DNA of 64,000 nt, from contig NZ_JARUVL010000008.1 in the NCBI RefSeq assembly GCF_030137545.1, positions 1 to 64,000 of the forward strand. Direction: 5' to 3'. Positions 46,830 to 57,637 of this stretch are shown piece after piece. The translations under genes were made by a program, and so were the position numbers. Source of the DNA: Virgibacillus sp. LDC-1. Its GTDB lineage: Bacteria > Bacillota > Bacilli > Bacillales > Amphibacillaceae. The notes beneath the pieces are model-generated. The model ran no database searches, was not told the DNA's origin, and saw only the letters and a program-made list of their open reading frames with translations. Position 1 is the first letter of the stretch. Each line of letters begins with the position of its first letter.

Positions 46830-46995
46830 ATTTACTAGTGTTTGAATTACACTGCTTTCATTATGTATGGCTTCCATTCTTCAACAACTACATGTACACT
46901 TGTTCTTATTTTACCATATTTGATGAGAGAATGATATGAAACGATTTGCTTCATGCAAAGATTACAAGGCTACTATTGTTCGTAATCTTCCATAG

Positions 46996-47712
46996 TTATT
47001 CAAGTGGTTCTTTATTTGGCAAGCCTGCTTTTCTTGGGTATTTCTTCGGCGTTTTTCTTTTTTTATCAATTATAATAATAGAACGATCACTATCTTCCTT
47101 TGGTAATGAGAAAGAATGAATTTCTGCTGGTTCTCCTCCTAATAATTCAATAGCCCCTTTTGCATCTTGTAACTCATTACTTGCTTGTGCTCCCTTCATA
47201 GCAATAAACACACCATCTTTTCGACAAAGTGGTAAGCACAGTTCCGATAATACCGACATTCTAGCTACAGCTCGTGCCATGACTACATCGAATTTTTCAC
47301 GGAATTTCACGTTTTTCCCAAAGCTTTCTGCCCGATCATGATAAAACGCGACATTATCTAAGCCTAACTGTAAGGCAAGTTGATTTAAAAAACCGATTCG
47401 TTTATTTAATGAATCAACAATCGTGATATGTAATTGTGGAAAGCATATTTTTAATGGGATACTTGGAAAACCGGCTCCAGCTCCTACATCACAAATATGA
47501 ATTTGCTCTGTGAAATCATAATAAAAGGATGCACTTATTGAATCATAAAAATGCTTTAAATAAACGTCTTCCTTTTCTGTAAGCGCAGTTAAATTCATTT
47601 TTTCATTCCACTCAACCAACGTATCAAAGTAAATTGAAAATTGAGTTTTTTGTCGGTTATTTAAAATTATCCCTTGTTCCTCTAATGCAGCAGCAAACTG
47701 TTCTGGATTCAC
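46996..47712 (-). CDS. rsmG: 16S rRNA (guanine527-N7) methyltransferase RsmG
   Basis: 238 aa from the GTG at 47712 ([15 protein letters not shown]), which aligns with the known N terminus and follows AAAGGAG by 11 nt; an open extension of 20 codons is not convincing. SAM motif [16 protein letters not shown] (about 71-86), and conserved [14 protein letters not shown]. Methylates G527 of 16S rRNA; its loss gives low-level streptomycin resistance. Follows mnmG. Confidence 0.96.
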   Translation of the reverse strand: MNPEQFAAALEEQGIILNNRQKTQFSIYFDTLVEWNEKMNLTALTEKEDVYLKHFYDSISASFYYDFTEQIHICDVGAGAGFPSIPLKICFPQLHITIVDSLNKRIGFLNQLALQLGLDNVAFYHDRAESFGKNVKFREKFDVVMARAVARMSVLSELCLPLCRKDGVFIAMKGAQASNELQDAKGAIELLGGEPAEIHSFSLPKEDSDRSIIIIDKKRKTPKKYPRKAGLPNKEPLE

Positions 47713-47762
47713 GAGGCTTTTCACTCCTTTAAAGTATCTTGACCTTTTATGATGGTAAAAGA

Positions 47763-47804
47763 GCTGTCCCAAAACCGCATCGAGCAGCGCTCAATTAGGA
47801 CAGC
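47763..47804 (-). terminator. Hairpin between mnmG and rsmG, terminator or attenuator
   Basis: GCTGTCC and GGACAGC close the structure; an inner palindrome GAGCAGCGCTC (47782-47792) can form its own stem. A short CTTTTA tract follows on the minus strand. rsmG starts only 50 bp later. Confidence 0.5.
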
Positions 47805-47834
47805 CCTTTTACACAGTTGATTCATTGCCAATTC

Positions 47835-49721
47835 TTAATTAGCGAGCTTGGCAATTTTTCCATTCTCAATATATACGAGTAAGATCGAAATATCAGAAGG
47901 ATTGACACCAGAAATTCGAGAAGCTTGCCCTACAGAAAGCGGACGAACTGTCTTCAGTTTTTCCCTAGCTTCTGTAGCTATTCCACTAATGGCATCATAA
48001 TCAATATTTTCGGGAATTTTTTTGTCTTCCATTTTAAGCATTCGTTCCACTTGTTCGTTGGCTTTCTTAATATAGCCCTCATACTTAATATGGATTTCTA
48101 CCTGTTCCTTTATATCACTCGTTAGCGATTCATTTGCTTCGATGAGTCGCTCTATTAGTGCATAAGACATTTCAGGACGCTTCAATAAATCTGCTGCTTT
48201 CACCGCTTCTTTTAGAGGTGAAGCCTCTGCTTCTTGAAGCACTTCTTGCACGATAGCATTTGGTTTAATCACTATTTTTCGGAGTCGGTTCATTTCTTCC
48301 TCTACTTGTTGCTTTTTAAGGAGAAAACGATCATATCTTTCATTAGAAATTAAACCTAGCTCATGACCAAGCGCAGTTAACCGAAGATCTGCATTATCGT
48401 GGCGAAGAAGCAAACGATATTCTGCACGAGAGGTTAACAAACGATATGGCTCTTTTGTTCCTTTCGTTACTAAATCATCAATTAAAACGCCAATATATGC
48501 TTGTGAGCGGTCAAGAATAACCGGTTCTTTGCCGAGCACTTTTGCTGCTGCATTAATACCTGCCATCAAGCCTTGTGCGGCCGCTTCTTCATAGCCTGAC
48601 GTTCCGTTGATCTGACCAGCAGTAAATAAACCAGCTATTTTCTTTGTTTCTAATGTTGGCCACAGCTGGGTAGGAATTAATGCATCATACTCAATTGCAT
48701 AACCTGGACGCATTATTTCAGCATTTTCTAAACCTGGCACGGATCGTACCATTTCATGCTGTACCGATTCAGGTAGCGATGTGGATAAGCCTTGTACATA
48801 TACTTCTTCTGTATTCCGTCCCTCAGGCTCTAAAAATATTTGATGTCGCGGCTTATCATGAAAGCGGACGATTTTATCTTCAATTGATGGACAATAACGT
48901 GGACCTGTTCCGCGCTTCATCCCGGAATACATAGCTGAAAGACTTAGATTATCATCAATAATTTTATGCGTAAATTCATTCGTATACGTTAACCAACAAG
49001 GAATTTGTTCTGTAATAAACTCGGTCGTTTCATAAGAAAACCCACGTGGTTTTTCATCTCCTGGTTGAATTTCCGTCTTTGAATAATCAATCGTATGACT
49101 ATTTACACGTGGAGGGGTTCCTGTTTTAAAACGGGTAATTTCCAAACCAAGCTTCTCTAGATTTTCTGACAGTTTTATTGTCGGACGCTGATTATTTGGT
49201 CCACTCTCATACTCGAGATCCCCCATTAAAACCTTTCCACGCATAAATGTTCCTGTTGTAACAATTACCGTTTCCGCATGATAGGCTGCGTGTGTTTCTG
49301 TAATAACTCCTTTACAAATGCCGTCCTCGATAATAAGTTCATCTACCATGCCTTGTCGAAGGGTTATATTCTTTTCATTTTCAATCAATTGCTTCATTTC
49401 TTGAATATACAGCGGTTTATCTGCTTGTGCACGTAATGCTTGCACTGCTGGTCCTTTACCAGTATTCAGCATACGCATTTGGATATACGTTTTATCAATT
49501 ACTTTTGCCATAACACCGCCTAAAGCATCTATTTCACGAACAACAATTCCTTTTGCTGGTCCACCGATAGACGGATTACAAGGCATAAATGCAATCATAT
49601 CCAGGTTAAGCGTGAGGATTAATGTTTTCGCACCCATCTTTGCAGCAGCAAGTGCTGCTTCACTTCCAGCATGACCTGCACCTACAACGATTACATCGTA
49701 ATGTCCTGCATCATATACCAT
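47835..49721 (-). CDS. mnmG: tRNA uridine-5-carboxymethylaminomethyl(34) synthesis enzyme MnmG (GidA)
   Basis: 628 aa FAD enzyme. Dinucleotide motif [14 protein letters not shown] (11-24), [13 protein letters not shown] (46-58, with a catalytic Cys), [17 protein letters not shown]. With MnmE it modifies wobble U34 of several tRNAs. AGGATG precedes the ATG; 56 nt after mnmE. Confidence 0.98.
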   Translation of the reverse strand: MVYDAGHYDVIVVGAGHAGSEAALAAAKMGAKTLILTLNLDMIAFMPCNPSIGGPAKGIVVREIDALGGVMAKVIDKTYIQMRMLNTGKGPAVQALRAQADKPLYIQEMKQLIENEKNITLRQGMVDELIIEDGICKGVITETHAAYHAETVIVTTGTFMRGKVLMGDLEYESGPNNQRPTIKLSENLEKLGLEITRFKTGTPPRVNSHTIDYSKTEIQPGDEKPRGFSYETTEFITEQIPCWLTYTNEFTHKIIDDNLSLSAMYSGMKRGTGPRYCPSIEDKIVRFHDKPRHQIFLEPEGRNTEEVYVQGLSTSLPESVQHEMVRSVPGLENAEIMRPGYAIEYDALIPTQLWPTLETKKIAGLFTAGQINGTSGYEEAAAQGLMAGINAAAKVLGKEPVILDRSQAYIGVLIDDLVTKGTKEPYRLLTSRAEYRLLLRHDNADLRLTALGHELGLISNERYDRFLLKKQQVEEEMNRLRKIVIKPNAIVQEVLQEAEASPLKEAVKAADLLKRPEMSYALIERLIEANESLTSDIKEQVEIHIKYEGYIKKANEQVERMLKMEDKKIPENIDYDAISGIATEAREKLKTVRPLSVGQASRISGVNPSDISILLVYIENGKIAKLAN

Positions 49722-49777
49722 TTCTTTTCATCCTTTCTTCTGTGAATTTTTCTATTTCTCACGCTGTCAAATCCGCG

Positions 49778-51154
49778 TTACTTTCCTAAACAAAATTGAG
49801 AAAACAATTGATCAATTAAGCTATCACTAGCAGTATCGCCAATAATTTCTCCTAATAATTCCCACGTTCTCGTTACATCAATTTGCACAATATCTAACGG
49901 CATGCCTAATTCTAAGCTTTGCATCGCATCTTCGAGTGCCGCTTTTGCTTGTTTTAATAACTGGATATGACGAACGTTAGATACATAGGTTAAATCACCT
50001 GTATCAATGTCTCCAGCGAAAAAGACATTGGCAATTGCTGCTTCCAGCTCATCTATCCCTTGTTCTTCAATCAAGGAGGTTGTAATAACTGGACGATTCA
50101 TTGCTAGTCTTTCTACTTCATCCATATCCAGCTGTTGTGCTAAATCTGTTTTATTAATAATAACGATATACTCTAGCCCTTCAATTGCTTTAAAAAGCTT
50201 TCGATCTTCTTCTGAAAGCTTTTCATTATAATTGAGAACAAACAAAATAAGATCCGATTCTTTTAATACTTGGCGTGACCGTTCTACACCAATTTTTTCA
50301 ACGATATCCTCTGTTTCCCGAATACCTGCTGTGTCAACTAAGCGAAGTGGTACACCACGTACATTTACATATTCCTCGATAATATCTCGCGTTGTCCCTG
50401 GTATCTCAGTTACAATTGCTTTATTTTCCTGCACTAATGTATTCATTAACGAGGACTTTCCGACATTCGGACGACCGATAATCGCGGTAGATAATCCTTC
50501 TCTTAATATCTTTCCCTGCTTCGCAATTTGTAAAAGCTCTTCAATTTCCTTGTGAACGGCTTTTGTTTTCTCACGCATTAGCTCATGAGACATCTCTTCC
50601 ACATCATCATATTCTGGATAATCGATATTCACTTCCACATGTGCAACCGTTTCTAACAGGGACTGTCGATATTTTTGTATCATTTTAGATAATCTGCCAT
50701 CCATTTGCTTTAAAGCAACCGTCATTGCTTTATCTGTTTTGGCACGAATCAAGTCCATAACAGCTTCTGCCTGTGAAAGGTCAATCCTTCCATTTAAAAA
50801 AGCACGCTTCGTAAATTCACCTGGCTCTGCTAATCTCGCACCTTTAGCTAACATAATTTCTAAAACACGATTAACAGCCACCATGCCACCGTGACAATTT
50901 ATTTCAACGACATCTTCCCTCGTAAATGTTTTTGGTGCGCGCATGACGGAAACCATAACTTCCTCTGCTACTTCATTTGTATCTGGATCCATAATTTTTC
51001 CATAATGAATCGTATGGGAAGCTACTTCCTTTAAATTTTTCCCTTGAAATATAGATGCTGCTATTGCTACTGCATCGACACCACTTAACCGTACGATCGC
51101 AATGGCTCCTTCTCCAACCGGTGTAGAAATTGCTGCTATTGTATCTGTTTCCAT
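49778..51154 (-). CDS. mnmE: tRNA modification GTPase MnmE (TrmE)
   Basis: 458 aa. N-terminal tetrahydrofolate-binding domain (1-118), helical domain with an inserted G domain: G1 [12 protein letters not shown] (about 227), G3 DTAGIRET, G4 NKTD, and the C-terminal FCLGK with the conserved Cys. Supplies the C1 unit for U34 modification with MnmG. RBS GGAGGTGAC is strong. Confidence 0.98.
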   Translation of the reverse strand: METDTIAAISTPVGEGAIAIVRLSGVDAVAIAASIFQGKNLKEVASHTIHYGKIMDPDTNEVAEEVMVSVMRAPKTFTREDVVEINCHGGMVAVNRVLEIMLAKGARLAEPGEFTKRAFLNGRIDLSQAEAVMDLIRAKTDKAMTVALKQMDGRLSKMIQKYRQSLLETVAHVEVNIDYPEYDDVEEMSHELMREKTKAVHKEIEELLQIAKQGKILREGLSTAIIGRPNVGKSSLMNTLVQENKAIVTEIPGTTRDIIEEYVNVRGVPLRLVDTAGIRETEDIVEKIGVERSRQVLKESDLILFVLNYNEKLSEEDRKLFKAIEGLEYIVIINKTDLAQQLDMDEVERLAMNRPVITTSLIEEQGIDELEAAIANVFFAGDIDTGDLTYVSNVRHIQLLKQAKAALEDAMQSLELGMPLDIVQIDVTRTWELLGEIIGDTASDSLIDQLFSQFCLGK

Positions 51155-51285
51155 CTCGTCACCTCCTATCTTCTTTTAAATCGATGCAATGATTTATATG
51201 AATAATTCCATTATACGTTTATTTTATAGTGACTTTTTTCCGTCACTAATGTAATAGAATACCATAATTTTAATGAAAAATAAAC

Positions 51286-51332
51286 TTATCCACAAGGATT
51301 ATTTTTCACTTTCTATTCCCTTTTTATCCACA
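51286..51332 (+). other. Two DnaA boxes between mnmE and jag
   Basis: Perfect TTATCCACA at 51286-51294 and 51324-51332, same orientation, 38 bp apart, in the 322-bp gap 51155-51476, about 2.5 kb from oriC. They may extend the origin region or titrate DnaA. Confidence 0.55.
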
Positions 51333-51444
51333 TGTGTATAAGTCTACACGGGTTTTAATCGTTTTCTGGTGCGCGGAAAAAATAAATGTGGAAAAACGGA
51401 ATTTAAAACTAAAATCGGAGAAAACCATTCATTGGCAGCAAAAA

Positions 51445-51474
51445 AAACCCCGATACATTCGTGTATCGGGGTTT
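51445..51474 (-). terminator. Terminator of the rpmH-rnpA-yidC-jag transcript
   Basis: AAACCCCGATACA (51445-51457) and TGTATCGGGGTTT (51462-51474) with a TTCG/CGAA tetraloop and a T8 run on the minus strand. 3 bp after the jag stop. Confidence 0.9.
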
Positions 51475-51476
51475 AA

Positions 51477-52091
51477 TTATGGCTTAATAACGATATGTCG
51501 ATGTGGCTCAACACCATCAGAGTATGTGCTTACATCATCTCTTGTTTGAAGCACACTATGAATAATTTTCCGTTCATATGCTGGCATCGGCTCTAGCTCC
51601 ACGACCTTTTGCAAGTGAAGTGCTTTTTCAGCCATTCGAATAGCTAACGTTTCTAGAGTTTCTTTTCTTCTTGCACGGTATCCTTCTGCATCAACCGTGA
51701 CTGTATAATACTGCTTTTTATCTTTATTAATAACTAAATGTGTCAAATATTGAAGGGCATTTAAGGTTTGTCCGCGCTTTCCGATTAAAAGAGCGATTTT
51801 TTCACCAGTTACATCGAACGTAATATGATTCCCTTCGATAGAACCAGTAATTTCAGCCTCTACACCCATATTGCGAATAACTTCTTTTAAATATTTTTCT
51901 GCTTCTTCGATTGGATTCTTCAAAATGGTTACTTTTACAATCGCACGCTTTGATCCAAATACGCCAAGAAGCCCTTTTTTTCCTTCATCAATAACTTCAA
52001 CTTCTACTTGGTCCCGTGTGGTGTTTAACTGCTCTAATGCTGATTGGACCGCTTCATCTACCGTTTGTCCACTAGCAGTTATTTGTCTCAC
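51477..52091 (-). CDS. jag: RNA-binding protein Jag/KhpB (SpoIIIJ-associated)
   Basis: 204 aa. Jag-N domain (about 1-50, [11 protein letters not shown] then [14 protein letters not shown]), KH domain with [16 protein letters not shown] (about 105-120), R3H domain near 140-204 ([14 protein letters not shown]). Binds RNA, forms a complex with KhpA in some Firmicutes. Its ATG overlaps yidC by 4 nt. Confidence 0.95.
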   Translation of the reverse strand: MRQITASGQTVDEAVQSALEQLNTTRDQVEVEVIDEGKKGLLGVFGSKRAIVKVTILKNPIEEAEKYLKEVIRNMGVEAEITGSIEGNHITFDVTGEKIALLIGKRGQTLNALQYLTHLVINKDKKQYYTVTVDAEGYRARRKETLETLAIRMAEKALHLQKVVELEPMPAYERKIIHSVLQTRDDVSTYSDGVEPHRHIVIKP

Positions 52092-52858
52092 TTTTTGTCT
52101 CCTCCATTTTTCTCATCCTTCATCATTGGTTTTCGGATGAAAATTGTTTGAGCGACCATGAAAATATTACCAACTACCCAGTAAAGTGCTAACGCTGCTG
52201 GGAAGAACATCGCAAATACACCGATCATAATCGGCATGACGTAAAGCATTACCATCATTTGCGGATTTTGAGCTGCTGGACTACCAGCCATCATTAGTTT
52301 TTGTTGTAGGAAGGTTGCAGCTCCAGCCACAAGTGGCAAAATATAGAATGGATCCGGTGAACCTAATTCAAACCACAAAAAGGAATGTAAACCAATTTGT
52401 TCATTACGCATAATTGCGTGATAAATCGCAATTAAGATCGGCATTTGCACTAGAACAGGCAGGCATCCTGCAAGTGGATTAACACCATGCTTTTGGAACA
52501 ATGCCATCGTTTCCTGTTGTAGCTTTTGCTGTGTATTTGCATCTTTTGAACCGTATTTTTGCTGTAACTCTTTTAGAGCTGGTTGAATATCTTGCATTGC
52601 TTTAGAGCTTTTTAGTTGCTTCACGTTCAGTGGCAATAATACTAAACGGATAATAATGGTTACAATAACAATTGCTAACCCATAATTATTATTAAATAGC
52701 TCTGCAAAATATGTAATCATTAATGACATTGGATAAACAAAATATTTGTTCCAAATTCCTGTGCTTTCTGCATTGATTGGCTCATTGATTTCTGTACAAC
52801 CAGAAAGCAATGCAACTAGTCCAACCAATAGCAAAAGCAATAAACCTTTTTTACGCAA
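52088..52858 (-). CDS. yidC: Membrane protein insertase YidC1 (SpoIIIJ)
   Basis: 256 aa lipoprotein: signal [15 protein letters not shown] with lipobox Cys about 21, then five membrane helices of the Oxa1 fold. [20 protein letters not shown] (near 78-97) is the cytoplasmic hairpin; the conserved pore Arg is probably the one in [10 protein letters not shown]. Inserts membrane proteins and is needed for forespore sigma-G activation. Between rnpA and jag. Confidence 0.96.
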   Translation of the reverse strand: MRKKGLLLLLLVGLVALLSGCTEINEPINAESTGIWNKYFVYPMSLMITYFAELFNNNYGLAIVIVTIIIRLVLLPLNVKQLKSSKAMQDIQPALKELQQKYGSKDANTQQKLQQETMALFQKHGVNPLAGCLPVLVQMPILIAIYHAIMRNEQIGLHSFLWFELGSPDPFYILPLVAGAATFLQQKLMMAGSPAAQNPQMMVMLYVMPIMIGVFAMFFPAALALYWVVGNIFMVAQTIFIRKPMMKDEKNGGDKK

Positions 52859-52955
52859 TCTATTTCCTCCTAACTAAACAACCCCAAGTATAACCACCAT
52901 ATTACATCTTATTTTATCATTAAATGGCGCAAAGATTCTATTAAAATCTACCCAT

Positions 52956-53297
52956 TTATTTCTTGAATAGTTTTTCTTTAAATAATAAATGGTTTAAGCT
53001 TTTTTTTATCTCATGGAAACCCATATCCTTTGTAGGATTTCTTGCAATAATAATGATGTCATAATTCGGCTGAATCAACGCATCCATTTCCTGAAAGGCT
53101 TGGCGAATATAACGTTTAATTCGATTCCTTACAACAGCATTACCTATCTTCTTTCCAACGGATATGCCAACTCGAAAATGCGTTTGCTCGGATTTTTGTA
53201 AATAATAAATAACGAGCTGACGATTTGCAAATGATTTCCCATGATTAAAAATAGCTTGAAATTCTTTATTGTCTTTTACACGAAATGCTTTTTTCAT
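52956..53297 (-). CDS. rnpA: Ribonuclease P protein component
   Basis: 113 aa from the ATG at 53297 (AAAGGTGA upstream). RNR motif in [17 protein letters not shown] (about 52-68) and a basic surface. Binds the RNase P RNA (gene not in this window) to mature tRNA 5' ends. Lies 208 bp downstream of rpmH, past the rpmH terminator. Confidence 0.97.
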   Translation of the reverse strand: MKKAFRVKDNKEFQAIFNHGKSFANRQLVIYYLQKSEQTHFRVGISVGKKIGNAVVRNRIKRYIRQAFQEMDALIQPNYDIIIIARNPTKDMGFHEIKKSLNHLLFKEKLFKK

Positions 53298-53482
53298 TTT
53301 GATCACCTTTACGAATTGCAGCAACTGGACAGAAACTATCTTTGCACAAAACTAATGATTCATGCAGCAAAAACAATGTAAACCCTCCAAATAAATCGGA
53401 TAAACATTGATTCTAAGTACGCTATTCTATCCTTTTTACATTCTTATTCCATTATTATCATTGATGTCTAATCGTGTAAAAA

Positions 53483-53505
53483 AGACCACTGACATGTTCA
53501 GTGGT

Positions 53506-53507
<2 letters not shown>
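53483..53507 (-). terminator. Intra-operon terminator immediately at the rpmH stop
   Basis: AGACCACTGA (53483-53492) and TCAGTGGTCT (53498-53507), perfect 10-bp arms, T-run follows on the minus strand. The rpmH TAG (53506-53508) overlaps the stem, so translating ribosomes reach it. Confidence 0.8.
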
Positions 53508-53640
<133 letters not shown>

Positions 53641-53708
53641 CTATCTTGCACCTCCCTGAGGGATCTCCAAAATCCAAAATAAAACATATCCATAAGACAG
53701 TCTTTGTA

Positions 53709-53738
53709 ATTATACTGAAAACCATCTATATCTGTCAA
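53709..53738 (-). promoter_or_regulatory. rpmH-rnpA promoter
   Basis: Minus strand consensus -35 TTGACA (53733-53738), 18-bp spacer, consensus -10 TATAAT (53709-53714). Confidence 0.85.
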
Positions 53739-53789
53739 CTTCCCTTCCTAAAAAATATTCAGGACACAATTTAAACTCGTCACTTTTTA

Positions 53790-54128
53790 TTATCCACAAC
53801 AAGATTTAATAAGTTTATCATTCATATTTTCTATCCACAACAATTATCGACAAGTTAACCACAAAATATAGTAGTGTGGATAGATTTTGTCTACAATGGG
53901 TAGATATTGTGGATAACTGTCGAAAAACCTTGCACCAATGATATTTATTTGATATTATAGTTGTGTTTTAACATGTGTAAAAGTATACAGGAAATATCAC
54001 TTATACACAGACTGTGGATAAACTGTGGACATTTGTTCACACCTCTGTTTATTTACTTATCAACAATAATGTGGATATTGCTTATAACCAGTCATAACGT
54101 ATACACAATCACGCACGAGCTATCCACA
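53790..54128. other. oriC: oriC, left part (DnaA-box array upstream of dnaA)
   Basis: Boxes: TTATCCACA 53790 (+); CTATCCACA 53831 (+); TTATCGACA 53844; TTAACCACA 53855; inverted CTATCCACA 53875; inverted TTATCCACA 53908; TTATACACA 54001; inverted TTATCCACA 54013; inverted near-box 54024; inverted ATATCCACA 54070; CTATCCACA 54120. At least three are perfect and most others have one mismatch. The 247 bp from 54129 to dnaA show no further perfect box and no promoter I can defend. Confidence 0.92.
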
Positions 54129-54375
54129 TACTCTAAATTGAATTCTACAATAATTACGTAGTTGCAATTAAATTATCCAGCCTGCCTTTCCATCTTTTTG
54201 TATGCAAATAGATCGAGAGAGGCTTTTTCATCTATTTCTATGTTACATAACGGCTAATTATGATCGGCCTTAGAAAAGACAAAAAGCGACAAATTCAAAA
54301 GAAATGAGACAGCTACTGTCCATATAGAGCAAAAATCATTTCGCTTAAACAATTATTGAAAGGGGTGAAACCAGT

Positions 54376-55722
54376 TTGGAAAACATCGGTGAATTATGGA
54401 CAGCTACATTAGAATTAATCGAACAAAAAGTAAGTAAGCCGAGCTTTGATACGTGGCTTAAAAATACAAAGGCAGAAAAAATAGAAGGCAAAACATTAAC
54501 TATTTCCGCACCAAATGAATTCGCACGTGACTGGTTAGAGGAGCAATACACACAATTAATTACCGAAATGGTAGCAGAAATTACAGGTTCTACCTTAATG
54601 GTAAAATTTATTATTCCAGATGCAGCAATGGAGAAGGATTTGTTTGAGGCATCTCCAAAGCCCCCAAAGCAAGTCGTTGCTGGAGAAGAAATGAAAAAGT
54701 CCATGCTAAATCCAAAGTATGTATTTGATACATTTGTCATTGGCTCTGGGAATCGCTTTGCACATGCTGCTTCTTTAGCAGTCGCAGAAGCACCTGCTAA
54801 AGCATATAATCCGCTCTTTATTTATGGTGGCGTAGGATTAGGTAAAACGCATCTCATGCATGCAATCGGCCATTATGTACGCGATCATAATCCAAATGCA
54901 AAGGTTGTTTATCTAACCTCAGAGAAATTTACGAATGAATTCATTAATGCCATTATGGAAAACAAAACAGCAAATTTCCGCAATAAATATCGGAATGTTG
55001 ATGTGTTATTAATTGATGATATTCAATTTATTGCTGGAAAAGAGTCAACACAAGAAGAGTTTTTCCATACATTTAATGCGCTACATGAAGAAAATAAACA
55101 AATTATCATTTCAAGTGATCGACCTCCGAAGGAAATACCGACGCTTGAAGATCGATTGCGATCCCGTTTTGAGTGGGGTCTGATAACGGATATTACACCA
55201 CCTGACTTGGAAACAAGAATTGCAATTTTAACAAAAAAAGCTAAAGCAGAAGGATTAGATATTCCGAATGAGGTCATGCTCTATATTGCGAACCAAATTG
55301 ATACGAATATCCGTGAGCTTGAAGGCGCATTAATTCGCGTCGTTGCCTATTCATCTTTAGTGAATCAAGATATTGATGCGGCGCTTGCTGCAGATGCATT
55401 AAAAGATATTATTCCAAGCAATAAGCCTAAAGTAGTTACCATAAAGAAAATCCAAGAAGTGGTTGGCGAAAAATACAACTTAAAATTAGAAGATTTTATT
55501 GCTAAAAAAAGGACGAAATCAATCGCGTTTCCTCGTCAAATTGCGATGTATCTTTCACGAGAGCTGACAGATTCGTCATTGCCGAAAATTGGAGAGGAAT
55601 TTGGTGGGCGTGATCATACAACAGTCATTCATGCACACGAAAAAATTGCCAAAATGATTGACTCGGATACATTACTCCAAAAAGAAATTGAGGAAATTAA
55701 AGAAGAAATCAAATCTTTTTAA
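54376..55722 (+). CDS. dnaA: Chromosomal replication initiator DnaA
   Basis: 448 aa, TTG start after AAAGGGGTGAAA. Domain I (1-80) begins MENIGELW, short linker, AAA+ domain with Walker A GGVGLGKT (151-158), Walker B LLIDDIQF, arginine-finger region RLRSRFEWG, and the DNA-binding domain IV with [12 protein letters not shown]. Opens oriC and regulates its own gene. Flanked on both sides by DnaA boxes. Confidence 0.99.
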   Translation: MENIGELWTATLELIEQKVSKPSFDTWLKNTKAEKIEGKTLTISAPNEFARDWLEEQYTQLITEMVAEITGSTLMVKFIIPDAAMEKDLFEASPKPPKQVVAGEEMKKSMLNPKYVFDTFVIGSGNRFAHAASLAVAEAPAKAYNPLFIYGGVGLGKTHLMHAIGHYVRDHNPNAKVVYLTSEKFTNEFINAIMENKTANFRNKYRNVDVLLIDDIQFIAGKESTQEEFFHTFNALHEENKQIIISSDRPPKEIPTLEDRLRSRFEWGLITDITPPDLETRIAILTKKAKAEGLDIPNEVMLYIANQIDTNIRELEGALIRVVAYSSLVNQDIDAALAADALKDIIPSNKPKVVTIKKIQEVVGEKYNLKLEDFIAKKRTKSIAFPRQIAMYLSRELTDSSLPKIGEEFGGRDHTTVIHAHEKIAKMIDSDTLLQKEIEEIKEEIKSF

Positions 55723-55771
55723 ATTATTCACATGTGAATAGCGTGGATGAACGTACTTAGTTGTAAACAGT

Positions 55772-55860
55772 TTATCCACATGGGGATAAGTATAATAAAA
55801 ATAGACTTTTCCATGTTATCCACATACTCACACGCCTTATTACTTTTATTATTATATTTT
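55772..55860 (+). other. oriC: oriC, right part: DnaA boxes, DnaA-trio and DNA unwinding element
   Basis: Perfect TTATCCACA at 55772-55780 and 55816-55824. The second is followed 12 bp later by trinucleotides TTA TTA CTT TTA TTA TTA TAT (55837-55857), complementary to the 3'-(G/A)A(T/A)-5' DnaA-trio pattern, running into an A/T-only tract up to the dnaN leader. This is the expected strand-opening site. Confidence 0.8.
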
Positions 55861-55906
55861 TATTAAAAATAAATAAATATATACCATCCCATTAGGAGGA
55901 TTTTTT

Positions 55907-57043
55907 ATGCGATTTATTATCCAACGTGATCAATTATTAGCAAGTGTACAAGATGTTTCAAAAGCGATTTCTTCCAGAACCGCAATTCCGATATTAACAG
56001 GTATGAAAATCGAGGCTAGTCCAAATGGAATAACGCTAACAGGAAGTGATTCTGATATTTCCATTGAATCGTTTATTCCACAAGAATCCGACGGAAACGT
56101 GTACGTAGAAGAAATTAAACCAGGAAGCATTGTATTGCAAGCACGTTACTTTTCGGAAATTGTTCGAAAGCTTCCAGAACAAACAGTTGAAATCGAAGCG
56201 GATGCTAATTTAAAAGTAATTATTCGTTCTGGAAAAGCTGAGTTTAATTTAAATGGACAAAGTGCAGAAGAATATCCACAATTACCAAAGCTACAAACCG
56301 ATGATAGCTTTACAATGCCAATTGATTTACTAAAAGGAATGATTAAGCAAACAGTATTTGCTGTTTCTGCTATGGAAACACGCCCGATATTAACAGGTGT
56401 AAGTGTGACATTACAGGGTGGAAGCTTACATTTCACAGCAACAGATAGTCACCGCTTAGCTTCACGGACGATTCCAGTAGAAGCAAGCAATGTAGAATTT
56501 GCAAATGTCGTTATTCCAGGTAAAAGCTTAAACGAATTGTATAAAACGTTGGATGATTCAGAGGAAACAGTAGAAATAAGTGTGACCAATAATCAAGTGC
56601 TTTTTCAAACAAAGCATTTAAATTTCTTATCACGCTTGCTTGATGGGAATTATCCCGAAACATCACGATTAATTCCAGAGCAAAGTAAAACTGTAATCCA
56701 AGCTAAAACAAAGGATCTCATCCATACAATTGATCGTGCTTCACTTTTAGCAAAAGAAGAACGGAATAATGTTGTGCGGTTAACAACATTGGATAATAAT
56801 CAACTAGAAATTACGAGTAATTCTCCAGAAATCGGTCGCGTTTCAGAAGAAGTATCTGTCCAATCTCTTGATGGAGAAGAACTTAAAATATCTTTTAGCG
56901 CAAAATATATGCTGGATGCACTGAAAGCAATGGAGGTCGAGGATGTGAAAATTAATTTCACTGGTGCGATGCGTCCATTTATTATCCAGCCTGTAAATGA
57001 TGATCAAATATTACAACTTATTCTACCGGTGCGAACCTATTAA
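55907..57043 (+). CDS. dnaN: DNA polymerase III sliding clamp (beta)
   Basis: 378 aa, three clamp folds (about 1-125, 130-250, 255-378). MRFIIQRDQLLASVQ start, SHRLASRTIPVE hydrophobic-cleft region, and the C-terminal MRPFIIQPVNDDQILQLILPVRTY (quoted in part) typical of the partner-binding pocket. GGAGGA precedes the ATG; 184 nt after dnaA. Confidence 0.98.
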   Translation: MRFIIQRDQLLASVQDVSKAISSRTAIPILTGMKIEASPNGITLTGSDSDISIESFIPQESDGNVYVEEIKPGSIVLQARYFSEIVRKLPEQTVEIEADANLKVIIRSGKAEFNLNGQSAEEYPQLPKLQTDDSFTMPIDLLKGMIKQTVFAVSAMETRPILTGVSVTLQGGSLHFTATDSHRLASRTIPVEASNVEFANVVIPGKSLNELYKTLDDSEETVEISVTNNQVLFQTKHLNFLSRLLDGNYPETSRLIPEQSKTVIQAKTKDLIHTIDRASLLAKEERNNVVRLTTLDNNQLEITSNSPEIGRVSEEVSVQSLDGEELKISFSAKYMLDALKAMEVEDVKINFTGAMRPFIIQPVNDDQILQLILPVRTY

Positions 57044-57086
57044 ACTTGTTAAAACAGGCATGTAAATCTTTATAACTCTAAAAAAT

Positions 57087-57126
57087 AACCCTCACCCGAC
57101 AACGTTAGTTTAAATGGGTGAGGGTT
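57087..57126 (+). terminator. dnaA-dnaN terminator
   Basis: AACCCTCACCC (57087-57097) and GGGTGAGGGTT (57116-57126), perfect 11-bp arms, then TGTTTT. Confidence 0.8.
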
Positions 57127-57336
57127 TGTTTTACCTAAAGCTAATTTTCGTGTTTGGCTAGCGTATGAATATGCATTAATATATCCGAAAAAACAATTTT
57201 AAGCACTTTTTAAGCTGTTTTTATACATTTCTAGGGTCAATCCTTTCCTTAACACAAAAACTTTAGTAAAATAGGAATAGACACTTTTTAGATTATCAAG
57301 GCGGATAAAATTTCATGAAGAGTCTGGTGAGGAAAA

Positions 57337-57564
57337 TTGCAAGAAAAAATCGAAATTAATACAGAATTTATTACACTCGGTCAGTTTATCAAGCTTGCCA
57401 ATATTCTTGATTCTGGAGGAATGGTAAAAGTCTTTCTGCAGGAGCAAGGGGTGCTGGTAAATGGAGAGCTAGAGCAACGACGTGGGCGAAAGCTTTATCC
57501 AAATGATGTTGTTGAAGTAGAAGGTATAGGTTCTTATCTCGTTTCACGCAAAGAGCATGGATAA
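57337..57564 (+). CDS. yaaA: S4-domain RNA-binding protein YaaA
   Basis: 75 aa, TTG start after GGTGAGGA. The S4 fold is evident: ITLGQFIKLANILDSGG, VLVNGELEQRRGRKLYPNDVV. Conserved between dnaN and recF in bacilli and implicated in ribosome assembly. Probably co-transcribed with recF. Confidence 0.93.
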   Translation: MQEKIEINTEFITLGQFIKLANILDSGGMVKVFLQEQGVLVNGELEQRRGRKLYPNDVVEVEGIGSYLVSRKEHG

Positions 57565-57637
57565 ACATGGCAGATCAGATGTCTAGTTGAAATGCATCCG
57601 ACAAAATGGACGGTTTCAAGAAAAATGAGGAATTTGC

